From assembly GCF_022095675.1 (NCBI RefSeq), contig NZ_JAHYSG010000044.1, positions 27,544-91,543 of the forward strand: a stretch of DNA of 64,000 bases, written 5' to 3'. Positions 8,211 through 16,158 of this stretch are shown one piece after another. The stretch's first letter is position 1. Each line of letters starts with the position of its first letter. Made by a program: the position numbers and the translations under genes. The notes below the pieces were generated by a model. That model was not told the origin of the DNA. It worked only from the letters and a program-made list of their open reading frames with translations, and did no database searches. This DNA is from Dactylosporangium sp. AC04546 (GTDB lineage: Bacteria > Actinomycetota > Actinomycetes > Mycobacteriales > Micromonosporaceae).

Positions 8211-9286
8211 CGCTCGCCAGCGAGTTTCGCCTCGACCCAGGCGTCGTCGAGGTGCTCGGCGTACGGGCCCCCGGGTGGGTCGACGACCCAGACGTGCATC
8301 ATCTCGGCGGCGGTGACGGAGATGGTCAGGGGCGGGCAGCCGCCGTACGGCGAGACCACGCCGAAGCCAGGCGGCAGCAGGCCGACGCAGACGTCGTGCG
8401 CGTGCCAGCGGGTGCTCGTGCCGCCGATCGCCGGGCCGGGCGCGCCCGCGACCGGGACCTGGTACACCACGCCCAGCAGCAGGGCACGGTCGCCGCGCAC
8501 GGCGTAGACCAGCTGCTCCGGGGCCTGCGGGTCCAGTGTGCGCCCATCGGCCTGGTGGCCCTTGTGGTCGAAGTGGACCTGCGGGCCCTCCGCCGGGCCG
8601 GCCGGGCGGTAGCCGGCGGCGAGGGCCGCGGCGAGCTCCCGGTACGGCGCCGTCGCGGCCCGCGTCTGCTCGGCCAGGTCGCGGGCCGCCGCCAGCTGGG
8701 CCGCCGTCGGCGGCGGGCCGGCCGCCCGCTGGACGACGCCGGCCTGGAGCCGGTCGGGGGCCTGGTGGTCGTGGCGGGTAAAGCCGACCAGCCACATCGC
8801 GGTGCCGAACAGCATGACGACGAGGACCGTCGCGGCCCGGGCGGCGAACCGGCGGGCCGCCAGCGAGAGCACGGTCAGCTGCAGGATCGCGGCGGCCATG
8901 CCGACCTGGTCGGGGCCGACGGGGCCGCGGGCGGCCCACCCGCAGTACACGATGAGGACCATCGGCGTCGTGATCGCCAGGCCTCGCCTCCAGGCCCGCC
9001 CGCGGACCGCCCGCAGCGCCAGCCACGCCTCCACCAGGGCGGCGGCCGCGAGGAGCGGCGACATCGTCAGGTGGAGCGCGGCGACCGCGCCGAGCAGGGC
9101 GGCCGCCGTGCGGGTCAGCGGGTCGGCCGCGCGCCAGCCGTCCCGCAGCCGCAGCGCCCACGCCTGGCCCAGGCCGGCGTGGCCGGCGACGATGCGCCGG
9201 GCCTGCCAGGCCAGCAGCGGCGCCACCAGCAGCGCGGCCAGCGCGGCGCGGTGCTCAGGGGCGATGCCGGGCCAGAAGTCGTTCAC
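8207..9286 (-). CDS. Membrane protein with a C-terminal His-rich soluble domain, unknown function
   Basis: The 359-residue protein has about six hydrophobic segments in its first 180 residues, then a soluble C-terminal domain with histidine motifs (HFDHKGH, TRWHAHDVCVG, AEMMHVWVVDPPGGPYAEH) that could bind a metal. A domain of this look (VWVVDPPGGPYAEHLDD at the end) recurs in actinobacterial hypothetical proteins, but no activity is known to me. It starts with a GTG that overlaps the stop of the preceding small membrane gene (GTGA). Together with that gene it lies downstream of a sensor kinase, so it may be an output or an accessory sensor of that two-component system. Confidence 0.75.
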   Translation of the reverse strand: MNDFWPGIAPEHRAALAALLVAPLLAWQARRIVAGHAGLGQAWALRLRDGWRAADPLTRTAAALLGAVAALHLTMSPLLAAAALVEAWLALRAVRGRAWRRGLAITTPMVLIVYCGWAARGPVGPDQVGMAAAILQLTVLSLAARRFAARAATVLVVMLFGTAMWLVGFTRHDHQAPDRLQAGVVQRAAGPPPTAAQLAAARDLAEQTRAATAPYRELAAALAAGYRPAGPAEGPQVHFDHKGHQADGRTLDPQAPEQLVYAVRGDRALLLGVVYQVPVAGAPGPAIGGTSTRWHAHDVCVGLLPPGFGVVSPYGGCPPLTISVTAAEMMHVWVVDPPGGPYAEHLDDAWVEAKLAGER

Positions 9287-9639
9287 CGCGCCACCGGAAC
9301 CGGCGCGGCCAGCAGGCGCAGTGTCAGGGCGAGGACCGCCGCCGGAAGGACGATCGTCGTCAGCACGGCGGTGAGGTTCACCGTCGAACCCAGCTGCGGC
9401 AGGAGGGCGGCCACCTGCTGGAGCCAGAAGCCGCACAGCGCCAGGCCCTCGACGGCGAGGACGGTCCACAGGGCCCAGCGGCGGGGCAGCAGCGCGGCCA
9501 GGGTGAACAGGGCGGTGGCGTAGAGGGCGGGGACGACGGCGTACGCCGGGTTGAAGGCCATCAGCGCCACCAGGCCCAGCGTCGCGGTCAGGGCGAACGC
9601 GGCCTGCAGCACCAGCAGCGACCGCACGACGGCTGCCAT
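9283..9639 (-). CDS. Small four-TM membrane protein
   Basis: The 118-residue product is almost wholly hydrophobic, with about four predicted TM helices (LVLQAAFALTATLGLVALMAF, VPALYATALFTLAALL, WALWTVLAVEGLALCGFWL and a C-terminal helix). I do not recognise a functional family. It begins 45 bp after the sensor kinase stop and ends in a GTGA overlap with the larger membrane protein, so the four genes from 11687 down to 8207 look like a single transcription unit. Confidence 0.75.
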   Translation of the reverse strand: MAAVVRSLLVLQAAFALTATLGLVALMAFNPAYAVVPALYATALFTLAALLPRRWALWTVLAVEGLALCGFWLQQVAALLPQLGSTVNLTAVLTTIVLPAAVLALTLRLLAAPVPVAR

Positions 9640-9684
9640 GACGACCAGCGTGGGCGCCGTCGATGAGACCGCCGTGAGCCGTTC

Positions 9685-11028
9685 CTAAGAGGTCGATGAG
9701 AGCCCGGCGGCGGGCAGGTCGACGACGAACGAGGCGCCGCCGCGGGCGTTGTTCGCGGCCAGGATCGCGCCGCCGTGCGCCCGCACGATCGACAGGGCGA
9801 TGGCGAGGCCCAGGCCGGCGCCGGCGCCGCTGCGGGACTCGTCGGCGCGGTGGAAACGCTCGAAGATGTGGCGCTCGGCGCCGGGCGGGATGCCGGGGCC
9901 GTCGTCGGCGACGTTGAGCTGGGTCGACGGCCCGCGCTGGGTGACGGTGACCCAGACGTTGCCGCCGTCCGGCGAGTACTTCACGGCGTTGTCGACCAGG
10001 ATCCAGACCAGCTGCGCGAGGGCGTCGGCGGCACCGCGCACCGGCGGGGCGGGGGTGAGCGCGCAGTGGATCTCCCGCGCCGGGTGCAGCGTGCGCGCCT
10101 GCCGGCAGACGTCGTCGACGATCTCGCCGAGATCGACGGCGGCCATCGCGGGGAGCTGCCCGGCATCGGCGCGGGCCAGGGTCAGCAGCTGCTCGACGAG
10201 GCGGCTCATGCGGGCGCTCTCGCCCTCGATGTCGCGCAGCGCCGCGTCCCGGTCGGCCTCGGCCGCGTCGGGATGGCGCAGCAGGAAGCCGGCGTTGTTG
10301 CGCACGGTGGTGAGCGGGGTGCGCAGCTCGTGCGACGCGTCCGCGACGAACCGGCGCTGCGCGGCGAGGCTGCCCTGGAGCCGGTCCATCATCGCGTTGA
10401 AGGCTGTGGTGAGGCGGCCGACCTCGTCGCCGGCCGGGGCCGGGGGCAGCCGGCGGGAGGGCTCGGCGCCGACTTCGCCGACGAGCGTCGTGAGCTGCCG
10501 CAGCGGGCGCAGTGCGCGGCCGGTGACGAGCCAGGTCGCGCCGGCGGCGGCGAGGAAGGCGAGCACGGCGTACACGCACACGAGCACGAACAGCCCCCGC
10601 CGGTCGTCGCGGACCCGCTGCGTGGTCTGCATGGCGGCGACGTACCCGCCGTCCACCGGCCGGACGGCGACCCGCACCGGCACCCCGGGCGCGACGGCGA
10701 CGGTGCTGCGGTCGGCCGACCGGGCGACGCGCGGGATGCTGCCGTCGATGTGGCCCGTGCTGTACAGCGGGCGCCCGGAGTCGTCGTAGACCGCGATCAC
10801 GATGTCACCCGCGGTGCGCAGGTCGAGGGCGGCCGGGGCCGGCTTGCCGGACAGGCCCGCGATGTCGGAAAGGCTGGGCACTGCCGCCTCCGCCCGCGCC
10901 GCCAGCGCGGTGTCCTGCGTGGCGGTCGCGCCCGCCGCCAGCAGCAGGAACACGGCCGTGCAGAACGCGCCCAGCACCAGGCTCACGACCACCAGGCCGA
11001 ACAGCGTGACCCGCAGGCGGATGGTCAC
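9685..11028 (-). CDS. Two-component sensor histidine kinase
   Basis: The 447-residue HisKA-type kinase has TM1 at about residues 9-33, an extracytoplasmic domain of about 110 residues, TM2 near 146-168, a HAMP domain (ATWLVTGRALRPLRQLT), a phospho-acceptor His233 in ASHELRTPL, the N box DNAVKYSPDGG near 346, and G boxes DDGPGIPP and GAGLGLAI. It should autophosphorylate in response to an envelope signal and phosphorylate the coupled OmpR-type regulator. The GTG start overlaps the regulator's stop by four bases. Confidence 0.93.
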   Translation of the reverse strand: MTIRLRVTLFGLVVVSLVLGAFCTAVFLLLAAGATATQDTALAARAEAAVPSLSDIAGLSGKPAPAALDLRTAGDIVIAVYDDSGRPLYSTGHIDGSIPRVARSADRSTVAVAPGVPVRVAVRPVDGGYVAAMQTTQRVRDDRRGLFVLVCVYAVLAFLAAAGATWLVTGRALRPLRQLTTLVGEVGAEPSRRLPPAPAGDEVGRLTTAFNAMMDRLQGSLAAQRRFVADASHELRTPLTTVRNNAGFLLRHPDAAEADRDAALRDIEGESARMSRLVEQLLTLARADAGQLPAMAAVDLGEIVDDVCRQARTLHPAREIHCALTPAPPVRGAADALAQLVWILVDNAVKYSPDGGNVWVTVTQRGPSTQLNVADDGPGIPPGAERHIFERFHRADESRSGAGAGLGLAIALSIVRAHGGAILAANNARGGASFVVDLPAAGLSSTS

Positions 11029-11687
11029 CGCAGCACGTATCCCACGCCGCGGACCGTGTGCAGCAGCCGGGGCTCGCCGCCCGACTCCAGCTTGGCCCGC
11101 AGGTAGCCGACGTAGACGTCGACCACGTTGCTCGCGGTCGCCGCCGGCAGGCCCCAGACCGCGGCCAGCAGGGCGGCGCGGCGCAGGACCTGCCGCGGGT
11201 GGCGCAGGAAGTGCTCCAGCAGCGCGAACTCCTGCGCGGTCAGCTCGACCGGGCGCGGGCCCCGGCGGCACTCGTGGGCGGTGCGGTCCAGGACCAGGTC
11301 GGCGAACGACAGCACGTCGGACGGGGGCACGCGGCGCAGCAGGGCGCGGACCCGGGCGAGCAGCTCGTCGTAGTCGAACGGCTTGACGAGGTAGTCGTCG
11401 GCGCCGGTGTCCAGGCCGGCGACGCGGTCGGCCGGGGCGTCGCGGGCGGTGAGCATGAGCACCAGCGGGCCGGCGCCCGACGCGCGCAGGCGGCGGCAGA
11501 CGGCCAGGCCGTCCAGGCCCGGCAGCATGCGGTCGAGGACGACCAGGTCGACCGGGCCGGCGGCCACGGCGTCCAAGGCGGCCGGGCCGTCGTGGGCGAG
11601 CGTCACGCGGTACCCCTCGTATCGCAGCGCCCGGCCGACCGAGGCGGCGATCGGCTCGTCGTCGTCCACGACCAGTACGTGCACCAC
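11025..11687 (-). CDS. OmpR-family response regulator
   Basis: The 220-residue protein has a receiver domain with acidic pocket D8-D10, phospho-acceptor Asp52 in VVLDRMLPG, Thr80 and Lys102 (YLVKPF), followed by an OmpR-type winged helix (ELTAQEFALLEHFLRHPRQVL ... ASNVVDVYVGYLRAKLE ... LLHTVRGVGYVLR). It is the cognate partner of the coupled kinase and the first gene of a probable four-gene operon with two membrane proteins. The targets cannot be read from the sequence. Confidence 0.95.
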   Translation of the reverse strand: MVHVLVVDDDEPIAASVGRALRYEGYRVTLAHDGPAALDAVAAGPVDLVVLDRMLPGLDGLAVCRRLRASGAGPLVLMLTARDAPADRVAGLDTGADDYLVKPFDYDELLARVRALLRRVPPSDVLSFADLVLDRTAHECRRGPRPVELTAQEFALLEHFLRHPRQVLRRAALLAAVWGLPAATASNVVDVYVGYLRAKLESGGEPRLLHTVRGVGYVLR

Positions 11688-11896
11688 GCGGCCACGCTAT
11701 CGGACCCAATCCAGCCCGCCGCCCGCCGTCGACGAGATCACTACCGTCCAGCGGCAGGAGGCGGTGGGGAGACGGTCATCCGGACGACCTAGCCGCCATC
11801 CTCCGCCCGGCCACCGCACACGTCGAGTGATCATCGATACGATCCTCGTCGATGAGCGTGCACGGGGCACGCCGCGAGGGTCGGGAGGCCGGGTTG

Positions 11897-13237
11897 GTGG
11901 AGCGGATACGCGTCCGGTTCGAGGGGGACGGCGCCGGCACCGGCGAGCTCGCGTGGGGCCAGCAGCAGGTCTGGCAGGCGATGAAGGAGCTCGGCTCGTC
12001 GATGGCGATGGGCGGCGTCGTGCCGGTCCTGGACGGCCGGACGGAGCGGGACTTCGCCGAGGAGCTGCGATTCTTCATGAGCCGGTACGGCGGGATGCGC
12101 GCGCTGCTGCGCTTCGGCCCCGCCGGTTCCGGGGAGGTCACCCAGGAGGTGTTCGGCAGCGGCGAGGCCACGCTGGAGGTCCACGACGCCGCGCCGTCCG
12201 AGGACCCGGCCGCGGTCGCCGCCGACCTGCTGGCCGCCTGGCGGGCCCGCCTCTTCGACTACGCCAACGAGTGGCCGATCCGGATGGCGGTGGTACGCGC
12301 CGCCGGCGCGGTGACGCACGTGGTCGTCCTCGTCTGCCACATCGCGACGGACGGCGCCGGCCTGGCGACGATGATCCGCGAGCTGGGCGAGCGCGACCCG
12401 GCGACCGGCCGGCCCGCCGCGCCCCACGCCGGGATGCAGCCGCTGGACCTGGCCGCCACCCAGGCGTCGCGGGCGGCGCAGCGGCAGTCGGACAACGCGC
12501 TGCGGTACTGGGAGGGCCAGCTGCGCACCATGCCGCCCCGCCGCTTCACGTCCCACGCCTCCCGGGGTGAGCCGCGCTTCCGGCGGGTCGTCTGGCAGTC
12601 GCGCGCGCTGCACCTGGCCGCCGACCGCGTGGCCGCCGCCCTCGGCACCGACCCGGGCTCGGTCCTGCTGGCCGCCTTCGCGGTGGCGTTCGGCCGGGTG
12701 ACGGGCGGCAGCCCGTTCGTGACCCAGGTGATCGTCGGCAACCGCTTCCGCCCGGGCCTGGCCGACCTGGTGAGCCCCCTGGCCCAGAACGGCCTGGTGG
12801 TGATCGACGTCGCGGGCGCCACCGCCGCCGAGGCGGTCGAGCGGGCCCGGCAGGCGTCGATGAGCGCCTCGAAGTACGCGTACTACGCCCCGGGCCCGCG
12901 CGCCGCGCTCATCGAGCGGGTGTCCCGCGAGCGCGGCGAGCCGATCGCGCTGGGCGTCCTGTGGAACGACCGCCGCGGCAACGTGCCCCGCGCGGCCGCT
13001 CCCGACGAGCTCCCGGAGGCGTCCCGGGTGATCGACGAGCAGGTGCTCCCGTTCTTCAACGAGGAGCTGATGCTCAACGTCGACGACGTCCCGGACACGA
13101 CCCAGATCACCACGGAGATCGACACCTGGTCGCTGCCGATCGAGGACCTGCACGCCCTGCTGGGCGAGATGGAGACCTTCACCGTCGCGGCCGCCCGGGA
13201 GGTGGCCGGCACCGCCGCGACGGCACCGGCCGGCTGA
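11897..13237 (+). CDS. Standalone condensation-domain-like protein (copy 1)
   Basis: This 446-residue protein is homologous to the products at 27224-28594 and 47032-48369: all share an R-[IV]-x-V-R-F-x-G-x-G-x-G start, an L-[AST]-W-G-Q motif, an acyltransferase-like motif and an N-R-F-R-[PR]-G-[LF] block. The HHxxxDG motif of NRPS condensation domains is here C147-H148-IAT-D152-G153, so the general-base His is kept and the first His is Cys. A role in acyl or peptidyl transfer between carrier-bound or free substrates is inferred from the family. The GTG at 11897 is chosen because GGGAGG sits 8 bases upstream; ATG 11852 in frame lacks a ribosome site. No small peptide gene precedes it. Confidence 0.78.
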   Translation: MERIRVRFEGDGAGTGELAWGQQQVWQAMKELGSSMAMGGVVPVLDGRTERDFAEELRFFMSRYGGMRALLRFGPAGSGEVTQEVFGSGEATLEVHDAAPSEDPAAVAADLLAAWRARLFDYANEWPIRMAVVRAAGAVTHVVVLVCHIATDGAGLATMIRELGERDPATGRPAAPHAGMQPLDLAATQASRAAQRQSDNALRYWEGQLRTMPPRRFTSHASRGEPRFRRVVWQSRALHLAADRVAAALGTDPGSVLLAAFAVAFGRVTGGSPFVTQVIVGNRFRPGLADLVSPLAQNGLVVIDVAGATAAEAVERARQASMSASKYAYYAPGPRAALIERVSRERGEPIALGVLWNDRRGNVPRAAAPDELPEASRVIDEQVLPFFNEELMLNVDDVPDTTQITTEIDTWSLPIEDLHALLGEMETFTVAAAREVAGTAATAPAG

Positions 13238-13238
13238 G

Positions 13239-13544
13239 TCACGGCCGCAGGTCGTACGCGGCGACGATGGCGCGGGCCAGAATCTGCTCCTGGTCCGCGG
13301 CGAGGTATCCGATCAGGGGGCCAAGCGCTGCACGGTCGATGGTCCTCACGTTGTCGCAGGAGACAACGGATGGGTGGTCCAGGCCGTTCGCCGGCCCGAC
13401 TTCGACCTCGGTCACCACGCCGCGAACGTTCGTGGTGATCGGTGCGATCGTGATCGACGCCAGGTATGACCGAACCGCGGGACGAGTCAGCACGAGCACC
13501 GGTCGAACCTTGTCAAGCCTTGCCAGGTGGATCGGCCGTGGCAT
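13239..13544 (-). CDS. mazF: MazF/PemK-type endoribonuclease toxin
   Basis: The 101-residue protein has the SH3-like MazF core: PRPIHLARLDKVRPVLVLTRPAVR, ITIAPITTNVRGVVTEVEVGPANGLDHPSVVSCDNVRTIDRAAL and a C-terminal helix. The R-P-V-L-V-L and S-x-[AV]-[CS]-x-N-V-x-T-I signatures are those of mRNA interferases. It directly follows the RHH gene with a one-base stop/start overlap (TGATG), the classical antitoxin-toxin order. It is probably an addiction or stress module that cleaves mRNA when the antitoxin is degraded. Confidence 0.85.
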   Translation of the reverse strand: MPRPIHLARLDKVRPVLVLTRPAVRSYLASITIAPITTNVRGVVTEVEVGPANGLDHPSVVSCDNVRTIDRAALGPLIGYLAADQEQILARAIVAAYDLRP

Positions 13545-13786
13545 CAGTCGATGCCCATGGGGTGTGTCGTCCCCCAGGCGGCCAGGCCGTCGAGGTCGTC
13601 CGGATCTTCTTTGCCGATGAGCGAGGCGTAGATGCGCGCGTCCTGTTCGGCGAAGTGGTTGCGGCGGTGGTCCTCGATCGCCCGCAGGACCACCGCGGCC
13701 CGGCTGGGCGACGCACCCGACGCGACCAGGCCGTCTACGTACTCGATGAGCTCGTCCGGCAGGCGGACGGCGATCTGCGTCGTCAT
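13544..13786 (-). CDS. mazE: Ribbon-helix-helix antitoxin (MazE-type)
   Basis: This 80-residue protein begins with an RHH DNA-binding motif (MTTQIAVRLPDELIEYVDGLVASGASPSRAAVVLRAI) and ends with an acidic, flexible tail suited to toxin wrapping. It precedes the MazF-like toxin with a one-base overlap. The ATG at 13786 starts the RHH exactly; an upstream ATG at 13831 would add 15 unrelated residues. Autorepression through the region just upstream is expected from the family. Confidence 0.82.
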   Translation of the reverse strand: MTTQIAVRLPDELIEYVDGLVASGASPSRAAVVLRAIEDHRRNHFAEQDARIYASLIGKEDPDDLDGLAAWGTTHPMGID

Positions 13787-13900
13787 ACCGAAATGGTACC
13801 GGAGTGGGATGCAAGACGGTAGCGAAGTCATGTCGTTAGCCTATAGGCCATGTGGCCCTAATAACAAGTCGCGTGTGGCGGGTGATCGGGAGCGGGCAAG

Positions 13901-14788
13901 ATGGCTTGCATGGACGTCACGTGGTGGGGGCACGCTACCTGCGCCATCCGCGATCGGGGGACCACCGTCCTCACCGATCCGGTGCTGCGGAACCGGCTCG
14001 CGCACCTGTACCGGCGGCGGGGGGCGCGGCCCGTGCTCGGCGCCGCGCCGGACGCCGTCATGATCTCGCACCTGCACGGGGACCACTGTGATCTTCCCTC
14101 GCTGCGGACGCTGCCGGTGACCACCACGCTGATCGTGCCGAAGGGGGCCGGGGCGTTCGTCTCCGGACGGACCGGGGGTGGGCGGCCGGTCGTCGAGCTC
14201 GCACCCGGCGACTCGACCACCGTCGGCTCGCTCACCGTCCAGGCGGTGCCGGCCAACCACGACGGCGGGCGGACGCCGAAGTCGCGGATCCGGGCGATCG
14301 CCGTGGGGTACGTGGTGCGGGGCAGCCGGACGGCCTGGTTCGGCGGGGACACCGGGCTGTTCGACGAGATGCGGGACATCGGGCCGGTCGACCTGGCGCT
14401 CGTGCCCGTGTGGGGGTGGGGGTGGACGCTCGGGCCGGGGCATCTGGACCCCACCGGGGCCGCCGAGGCGATGCGGCGGGTCGGGCCGGCCCGGGCGGTG
14501 CCGATCCACTGGGGCACGCTGTGGCCGATCGGGTGCGCGCGGGTGCGGCCCGACCGGTTCCTGCGCCCCGGTGAGGAGTTCGCCGCGCTCACGGCGACGG
14601 CCGCGCCGCGGACCGCCGTCGACGTGCTCGCGCCGGGTGAGCGGCTGTCCCTCGCCGAGACGCCCGCCGTGAACAACCCGGCCGCGGACAACCCGGACAT
14701 GGACAAACCGGACATGGACAAACCGGACATGGACAAACCGGACGTGGACAAGCCGGCCGCGGACCAGCCGTCGGGGCCCGGCGCGTGA
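13901..14788 (+). CDS. Metallo-beta-lactamase-fold hydrolase (UlaG-like) with a repetitive C-terminal tail
   Basis: The 295-residue protein opens with VTWWGHATCAI and contains HLHGDHCD (HxHxDH metal motif), VPANHDGG, WFGGDTGLF and PIHWGTLWP, the pattern of the UlaG-like/N-acylphosphatidylethanolamine phospholipase D-like MBL group. It probably uses two metal ions to hydrolyse a phosphodiester or lactone. The last 40 residues are a low-complexity tail of five-residue units (NPDMD, KPDMD, KPDVD). The stop overlaps the GTG of the DedA gene, so membrane phospholipid or lipid-carrier metabolism is a reasonable guess. A second ATG at 13910 is possible. Confidence 0.82.
   Translation: MACMDVTWWGHATCAIRDRGTTVLTDPVLRNRLAHLYRRRGARPVLGAAPDAVMISHLHGDHCDLPSLRTLPVTTTLIVPKGAGAFVSGRTGGGRPVVELAPGDSTTVGSLTVQAVPANHDGGRTPKSRIRAIAVGYVVRGSRTAWFGGDTGLFDEMRDIGPVDLALVPVWGWGWTLGPGHLDPTGAAEAMRRVGPARAVPIHWGTLWPIGCARVRPDRFLRPGEEFAALTATAAPRTAVDVLAPGERLSLAETPAVNNPAADNPDMDKPDMDKPDMDKPDVDKPAADQPSGPGA
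14684..14758 (+). repeat. Five tandem 15-bp units encoding a Asp-Lys-Pro-Asp-Met-type tail
   Basis: Units start at 14684, 14699, 14714, 14729 and 14744. The central three are identical (ATGGACAAACCGGAC), while the outer two have diverged. The repeat is in frame at the C-terminus of the MBL-fold gene and is a candidate for copy-number variation by slippage. Confidence 0.9.
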
Positions 14789-15375
14789 CCACGTTCGAGC
14801 AACTGGTCGCGGGGCTTGCCGTGCTGTTCGGGATCGTGGCCGCCGGGTCCACCGTGCCCGTGCTGCCGACCGGGGCCGCGGTCAGCGCCACCGCCGTCGT
14901 GGCCGCGCACCGCAGCCCGCTCGCGCTGCTCGCCGTGGTCGCCGTCGGGGCCCTCGGGGCCTACTGCGGGGACGCCGTCACGTTCGCCATCTGCCGGGCC
15001 GGCGGGGAGGCGCTGACCCGGCGGCTGCGGATGCTGCGCCAGCCGATACGGCTCACCGAGTCGATCCGCGAGCGACTGCACCGCCGGCCCGTGACGGCGC
15101 TGCTCGTGTCGCGGCTGGTGCCCGGCGGGCGGATCCCGGTGCTGCTCACGGCGGCGATCGTCGGGCTGTCGTGGCGGGCCTTCATCGTCTCGAACGTCGC
15201 CGCGTGTGCCCTGTGGTCGGCGACGTACGCGGCGATCGGGCTGCTCGGCCGCAGCGTCTTCCCGCAGCCGTGGCAGGGCGTGGTCGCCGCGATCGTCATC
15301 GTGCTGGCCGTCACGCAGGTGGCGGGCTGGATCCGCGGCCGCCGGGAGGCGCACCTGCCGAGCGACGCGACCTGA
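14785..15375 (+). CDS. DedA-family membrane protein
   Basis: The 196-residue integral membrane protein has the DedA (SNARE-associated/VTT) signature: the GALGAYCGDAVTFAICRAGG helix-loop and the second half-motif SRLVPGGRIPVLLTAAIVGLSWRAFIVSNVAACALWSATYAAIGLLG. DedA proteins are linked to lipid-carrier flipping and membrane homeostasis. The GTG start overlaps the MBL-fold gene stop (GTGA), implying a shared function. A hydrophobic N-terminal helix precedes the first motif. Confidence 0.88.
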   Translation: MTTFEQLVAGLAVLFGIVAAGSTVPVLPTGAAVSATAVVAAHRSPLALLAVVAVGALGAYCGDAVTFAICRAGGEALTRRLRMLRQPIRLTESIRERLHRRPVTALLVSRLVPGGRIPVLLTAAIVGLSWRAFIVSNVAACALWSATYAAIGLLGRSVFPQPWQGVVAAIVIVLAVTQVAGWIRGRREAHLPSDAT

Positions 15376-15384
15376 GGCCGAAGA

Positions 15385-16158
15385 TCAGGCGACGGCCTCC
15401 ACGTAGATCGACTCGTCGTTGCGCAGGACCTGGTCGAGGTCGGCCACGTCCTGGCGGGCGCCCTCGCGGTAGGCGCGCACGGTGATCGCCTCGTCGGCGA
15501 AGCCCGCCGAGGTCAGGGCGTGGCGCAGCTCCGCCTCGTCGTAGAGCCAGCGGTGGCCGTAGACGTAGAACAGCTGGTTGAACATGAACGCGCCGCGGGC
15601 CGGCATCGCGGGAGCGACGCCGGTGAGCGCGCGGTTCATCCGGCGCCGGTGCTTGCCGAAGAACCCGTCGCCGTTGACGTAGCTCTCGCAGTACACCTTG
15701 AGATCCGGCGTCGTCAGGCGGAGCAGGCCGCCCGGCCGGAGGATCCGCCGCACCTCGGTCAGCCAGGCGATGCCGACCGCGAGCGACACGTGCTCGACCA
15801 GGTGCTCGGCGAACACCCAGTCGACGGCGGCGTCGTCGACCGGCAGCGGGCCGGCGATGTCCATCTCGGCGAAGTACGCGGCGTCGTCGACCCGGTAGAC
15901 GTGGCCGGGCTCGGTGCGGGTGCCGCTCGCGTCGGTCAGCGACACGAGGTCGGTGCCGAGGGCCCGCGGGTGGGCGGTCTTGAAGGCGGCGAACTCGATG
16001 CCGGTGACCCCCAGCTCGGCGAGGTGCTCCGCGGTCAGGCGGGGGACGGACAGCACGGCGGAGATCTTCTCCACCTTCGCGAGGTCGTCGGTGAAGAGGT
16101 CGACGGTGGCCGCGAGCTCCTGCGGATCCTCCCAGTTCCAGGGGCGATCGGCGATCAT
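15385..16158 (-). CDS. SAM-dependent methyltransferase-like protein
   Basis: The 257-residue protein resembles class I methyltransferases of the Methyltransf_11 type used in surface glycan pathways: VDWVFAEHLVEHVSLAVGIAWLTEVRRILRPGGLLRLTTPDLKVYCESYV is the motif II/III region. The N-terminal SAM-binding GxGxG loop is poorly preserved (ELGVTGIEFAAFKTAHPRALGTDLVSL), so cofactor use needs proof. An AAGGGATGG ribosome site precedes the ATG at 16158. That ATG overlaps the stop of the phosphodiesterase gene, so the two are translationally coupled. Confidence 0.75.
   Translation of the reverse strand: MIADRPWNWEDPQELAATVDLFTDDLAKVEKISAVLSVPRLTAEHLAELGVTGIEFAAFKTAHPRALGTDLVSLTDASGTRTEPGHVYRVDDAAYFAEMDIAGPLPVDDAAVDWVFAEHLVEHVSLAVGIAWLTEVRRILRPGGLLRLTTPDLKVYCESYVNGDGFFGKHRRRMNRALTGVAPAMPARGAFMFNQLFYVYGHRWLYDEAELRHALTSAGFADEAITVRAYREGARQDVADLDQVLRNDESIYVEAVA

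Noticed and set aside
11852..11896. ATG 11852 as start of the first condensation-like protein
   Set aside because: No ribosome site; GTG 11897 has GGGAGG at 8 bases and aligns with the starts of the paralogues.
13841..13860. Short palindrome around GGCCATGTGGCC upstream of the MBL gene
   Set aside because: Short GC palindromes are frequent by chance in this composition and no promoter elements accompany it.
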